From Nitrososphaerota archaeon (GTDB lineage: Archaea; Thermoproteota; Nitrososphaeria; Nitrososphaerales; Gagatemarchaeaceae): a stretch of DNA of 6,859 nt. Where the stretch lies: positions 869 through 7,727 of the forward strand of contig PLCG01000052.1 of the NCBI GenBank assembly GCA_003135575.1. The letters are read 5' to 3'. This document shows, in pieces, positions 6,229-6,859 of this stretch. Position 1 is the stretch's first letter. Every line of letters starts with the position of its first letter. The notes under the pieces are model-generated. The model was not told where the DNA came from, searched no databases, and saw only the letters and a list, made by a program, of their open reading frames with translations. The position numbers and the translations under genes are program-made.

Positions 6229-6236
6229 ATATAAAT
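6229..6236 (-). promoter_or_regulatory. Probable TATA box of the polyphosphate operon
   Basis: ATTTATAT on the minus strand stands out in GC-rich surroundings and is close to the archaeal TATA-box consensus, with a purine-containing stretch (CCAGATG) just upstream where the BRE would be. Transcription would start about 25 bases downstream, near 6205, giving a leader of about 65 bases before the sixA-like ATG. The rest of the 6141-6373 gap shows no convincing gene. Confidence 0.5.
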
Positions 6237-6373
6237 CATCTGGCGCGGTGACCTGATTCTCTGGCGAGGCAGCGGTTCCGGGCTCACGCTGGCTGCCGGA
6301 GTCCTAGACGGCTCTCTGTCCTTCAGACCTGCAAACAAACGAAATGAGCGCCGAGTCTGCGCGTGCGCACGGC

Positions 6374-6688
6374 CTACTCAGGGAGCTCGTAGATCGAGCC
6401 CAGCGCCTGCATGTATTCTCCCCAGCCGTTCAGGGTCAGGGTGAAGGTCGCCTTGCGCACGCCCCTCGAACGCTGGGCGGGACTCGCCTCGACCTCGTTC
6501 TTGGAGACCATGTCGCGAAGAATCTCATGCACTTGATGTTGGGTCGCGTCGATTTTGCGCACGATTGTCTCCTCGTCGCATTCATGAAGCCTGGCCAGCG
6601 TCCGCATCACGAGGAACTTCTCGGCGCCTAGGCTGCCGGTCTCTTCTCTCTGTCTGCTCACTACTATGTTTTCCATTATTCTTTTCAC
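6374..6688 (-). CDS. Small winged-helix DNA-binding protein, putative regulator
   Basis: A 104-residue protein. Residues 22-65 (AEKFLVMRTLARL, then DEETIVRKIDATQHQVHEIL) read as the three helices of a winged helix-turn-helix, with ATQHQVHEILRDM as the recognition helix region. The wing is probably RKATFTLTLNGWGEYMQAL (78-96), where a beta hairpin leads into a final helix. No ligand-binding or membrane part is present, so it is a minimal DNA-binding protein of the kind common in archaea. The start is GTG 6688, with AGGA eight bases upstream; ATG 6676 (codon 5) is nearly as good. It is encoded on the same strand as, and 233 bases ahead of, the polyphosphate operon, which has its own likely TATA box. 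It could regulate that operon, but nothing in the sequence proves this. Confidence 0.7.
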   Translation of the reverse strand: MKRIMENIVVSRQREETGSLGAEKFLVMRTLARLHECDEETIVRKIDATQHQVHEILRDMVSKNEVEASPAQRSRGVRKATFTLTLNGWGEYMQALGSIYELPE

Positions 6689-6740
6689 TTGATTCTTCCT
6701 ACTCGATTCTGGATTTATTGATTATCGATGAGATATAATG

Positions 6741-6788
6741 CGGGACCTGCGAAATATAGAGGCACAATACACGCCTCTGCAGGTTCTG
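6741..6788 (-). promoter_or_regulatory. Long bulged stem-loop between two minus-strand genes
   Basis: The outer stem pairs 6741-6750 with 6779-6788 (ten pairs, two of them G-U when read on the plus strand; core ACCTGC/GCAGGT). After a seven-base one-sided bulge (GAAATAT, 6751-6757) the inner stem AGAGGC (6758-6763) pairs with GCCTCT (6773-6778), closing a nine-base loop. It begins three bases after the stop of the probable gene at 6792 and ends about 50 bases before the winged-helix gene. It may be a 3' end structure of the former, an operator or leader of the latter, or both. No run of T follows on the minus strand, so it is not a classical intrinsic terminator. Confidence 0.4.
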
Positions 6789-6791
6789 GGC

Positions 6792-6859
6792 TCAGTTCGA
6801 CGCGGGCGGGAGCGATTTGAGGTATCCGCTCACCTTGGCTGCGGGGTCCTCCATCCAAT
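6792..6859 (-). CDS. Probable C-terminal end of an unidentified gene (5' part off the window)
   Basis: On the minus strand one frame is open from the window edge to a TGA at 6794-6792 and encodes 21 residues ending EDPAAKVSGYLKSLPPASN. The helical, mixed composition looks like a real protein C-terminus, and the stop is followed at once by a stem-loop. A second frame is also open through here to about 6711 but reads as Pro/Ala-rich and unlikely. Too little is present to name a family. Confidence 0.4.
   Translation of the reverse strand, partial: WMEDPAAKVSGYLKSLPPASN

Noticed and set aside
6268..6297. GGCAGC/GCTGCC inverted repeat with an 18-base spacer downstream of the winged-helix gene
   Set aside because: Six pairs with a long loop and no U-tract is too weak for a terminator or operator call.
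6147..6338. 63-codon minus-strand ORF just upstream of the sixA-like gene, with its stop inside that gene's SD
   Set aside because: The stop placement mimics the ppx/kinase junction, but the peptide is Arg/Pro-rich without a fold, has no SD, and the likely TATA box of the operon lies inside it. GGTGAT contains TGA, so a frame ending there is expected one time in three.
1..6859. CRISPR arrays, insertion sequences, rRNA
   Set aside because: No regularly spaced repeats, transposase frames, terminal inverted repeats or rRNA segments were seen.

Overview
The window looks archaeal, most likely from the TACK side of the archaea (Nitrososphaeria-like is my guess; no rRNA or taxon marker is present to settle it). 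The evidence is a TATA-box-like element ahead of the main operon, Shine-Dalgarno sequences of the GGTGAT/GGAGG type, GTG starts, small winged-helix and V4R proteins of archaeal style, and the combination PPX/GppA + CHAD + thymidylate-kinase-like genes.

Layout. (1) 1-225, minus: the N-terminal part of a LAGLIDADG-type protein that runs off the left edge. (2) 226-494: a 269-base gap holding a degenerate tRNA-like remnant (380-435, minus) and an AT-rich promoter zone. (3) 495-1664, plus: a protein with two probable membrane segments and a C-terminal cysteine-rich V4R-like sensor domain. (4) 1684-6140, minus: a tight five-gene operon, in transcription order sixA-like histidine phosphatase, ppx/gppA-like exopolyphosphatase, two tandem thymidylate-kinase-like P-loop kinases, and a CHAD-domain protein. 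Every junction is overlapping or nearly so (40-bp overlap, 6-bp gap with the stop codon inside the next SD, 26-bp overlap, 4-bp ATGA overlap). (5) 6141-6373: operon leader with a TATA-like box, a hairpin and an SD. (6) 6374-6688, minus: a small winged-helix protein. (7) 6689-6791: its upstream region, containing a long bulged stem-loop. (8) 6792-6859, minus: probable last 21 codons of another gene.

How it fits together. PPX/GppA degrades inorganic polyphosphate, CHAD domains bind polyphosphate, and SixA-type phosphatases act on phosphoryl groups such as phosphohistidine. No canonical polyphosphate kinase (PPK1 or PPK2) is encoded here. Instead there are two paralogous kinases of the thymidylate kinase fold, the same P-loop kinase superfamily to which PPK2 belongs. 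The most interesting reading is a self-contained polyphosphate module in which the 'thymidylate kinases' make, use or regulate polyphosphate. The upstream paralog has an intact Walker A lysine; the downstream one has arginine there, suggesting an active/regulatory pair. This functional assignment is inference from context and motifs.
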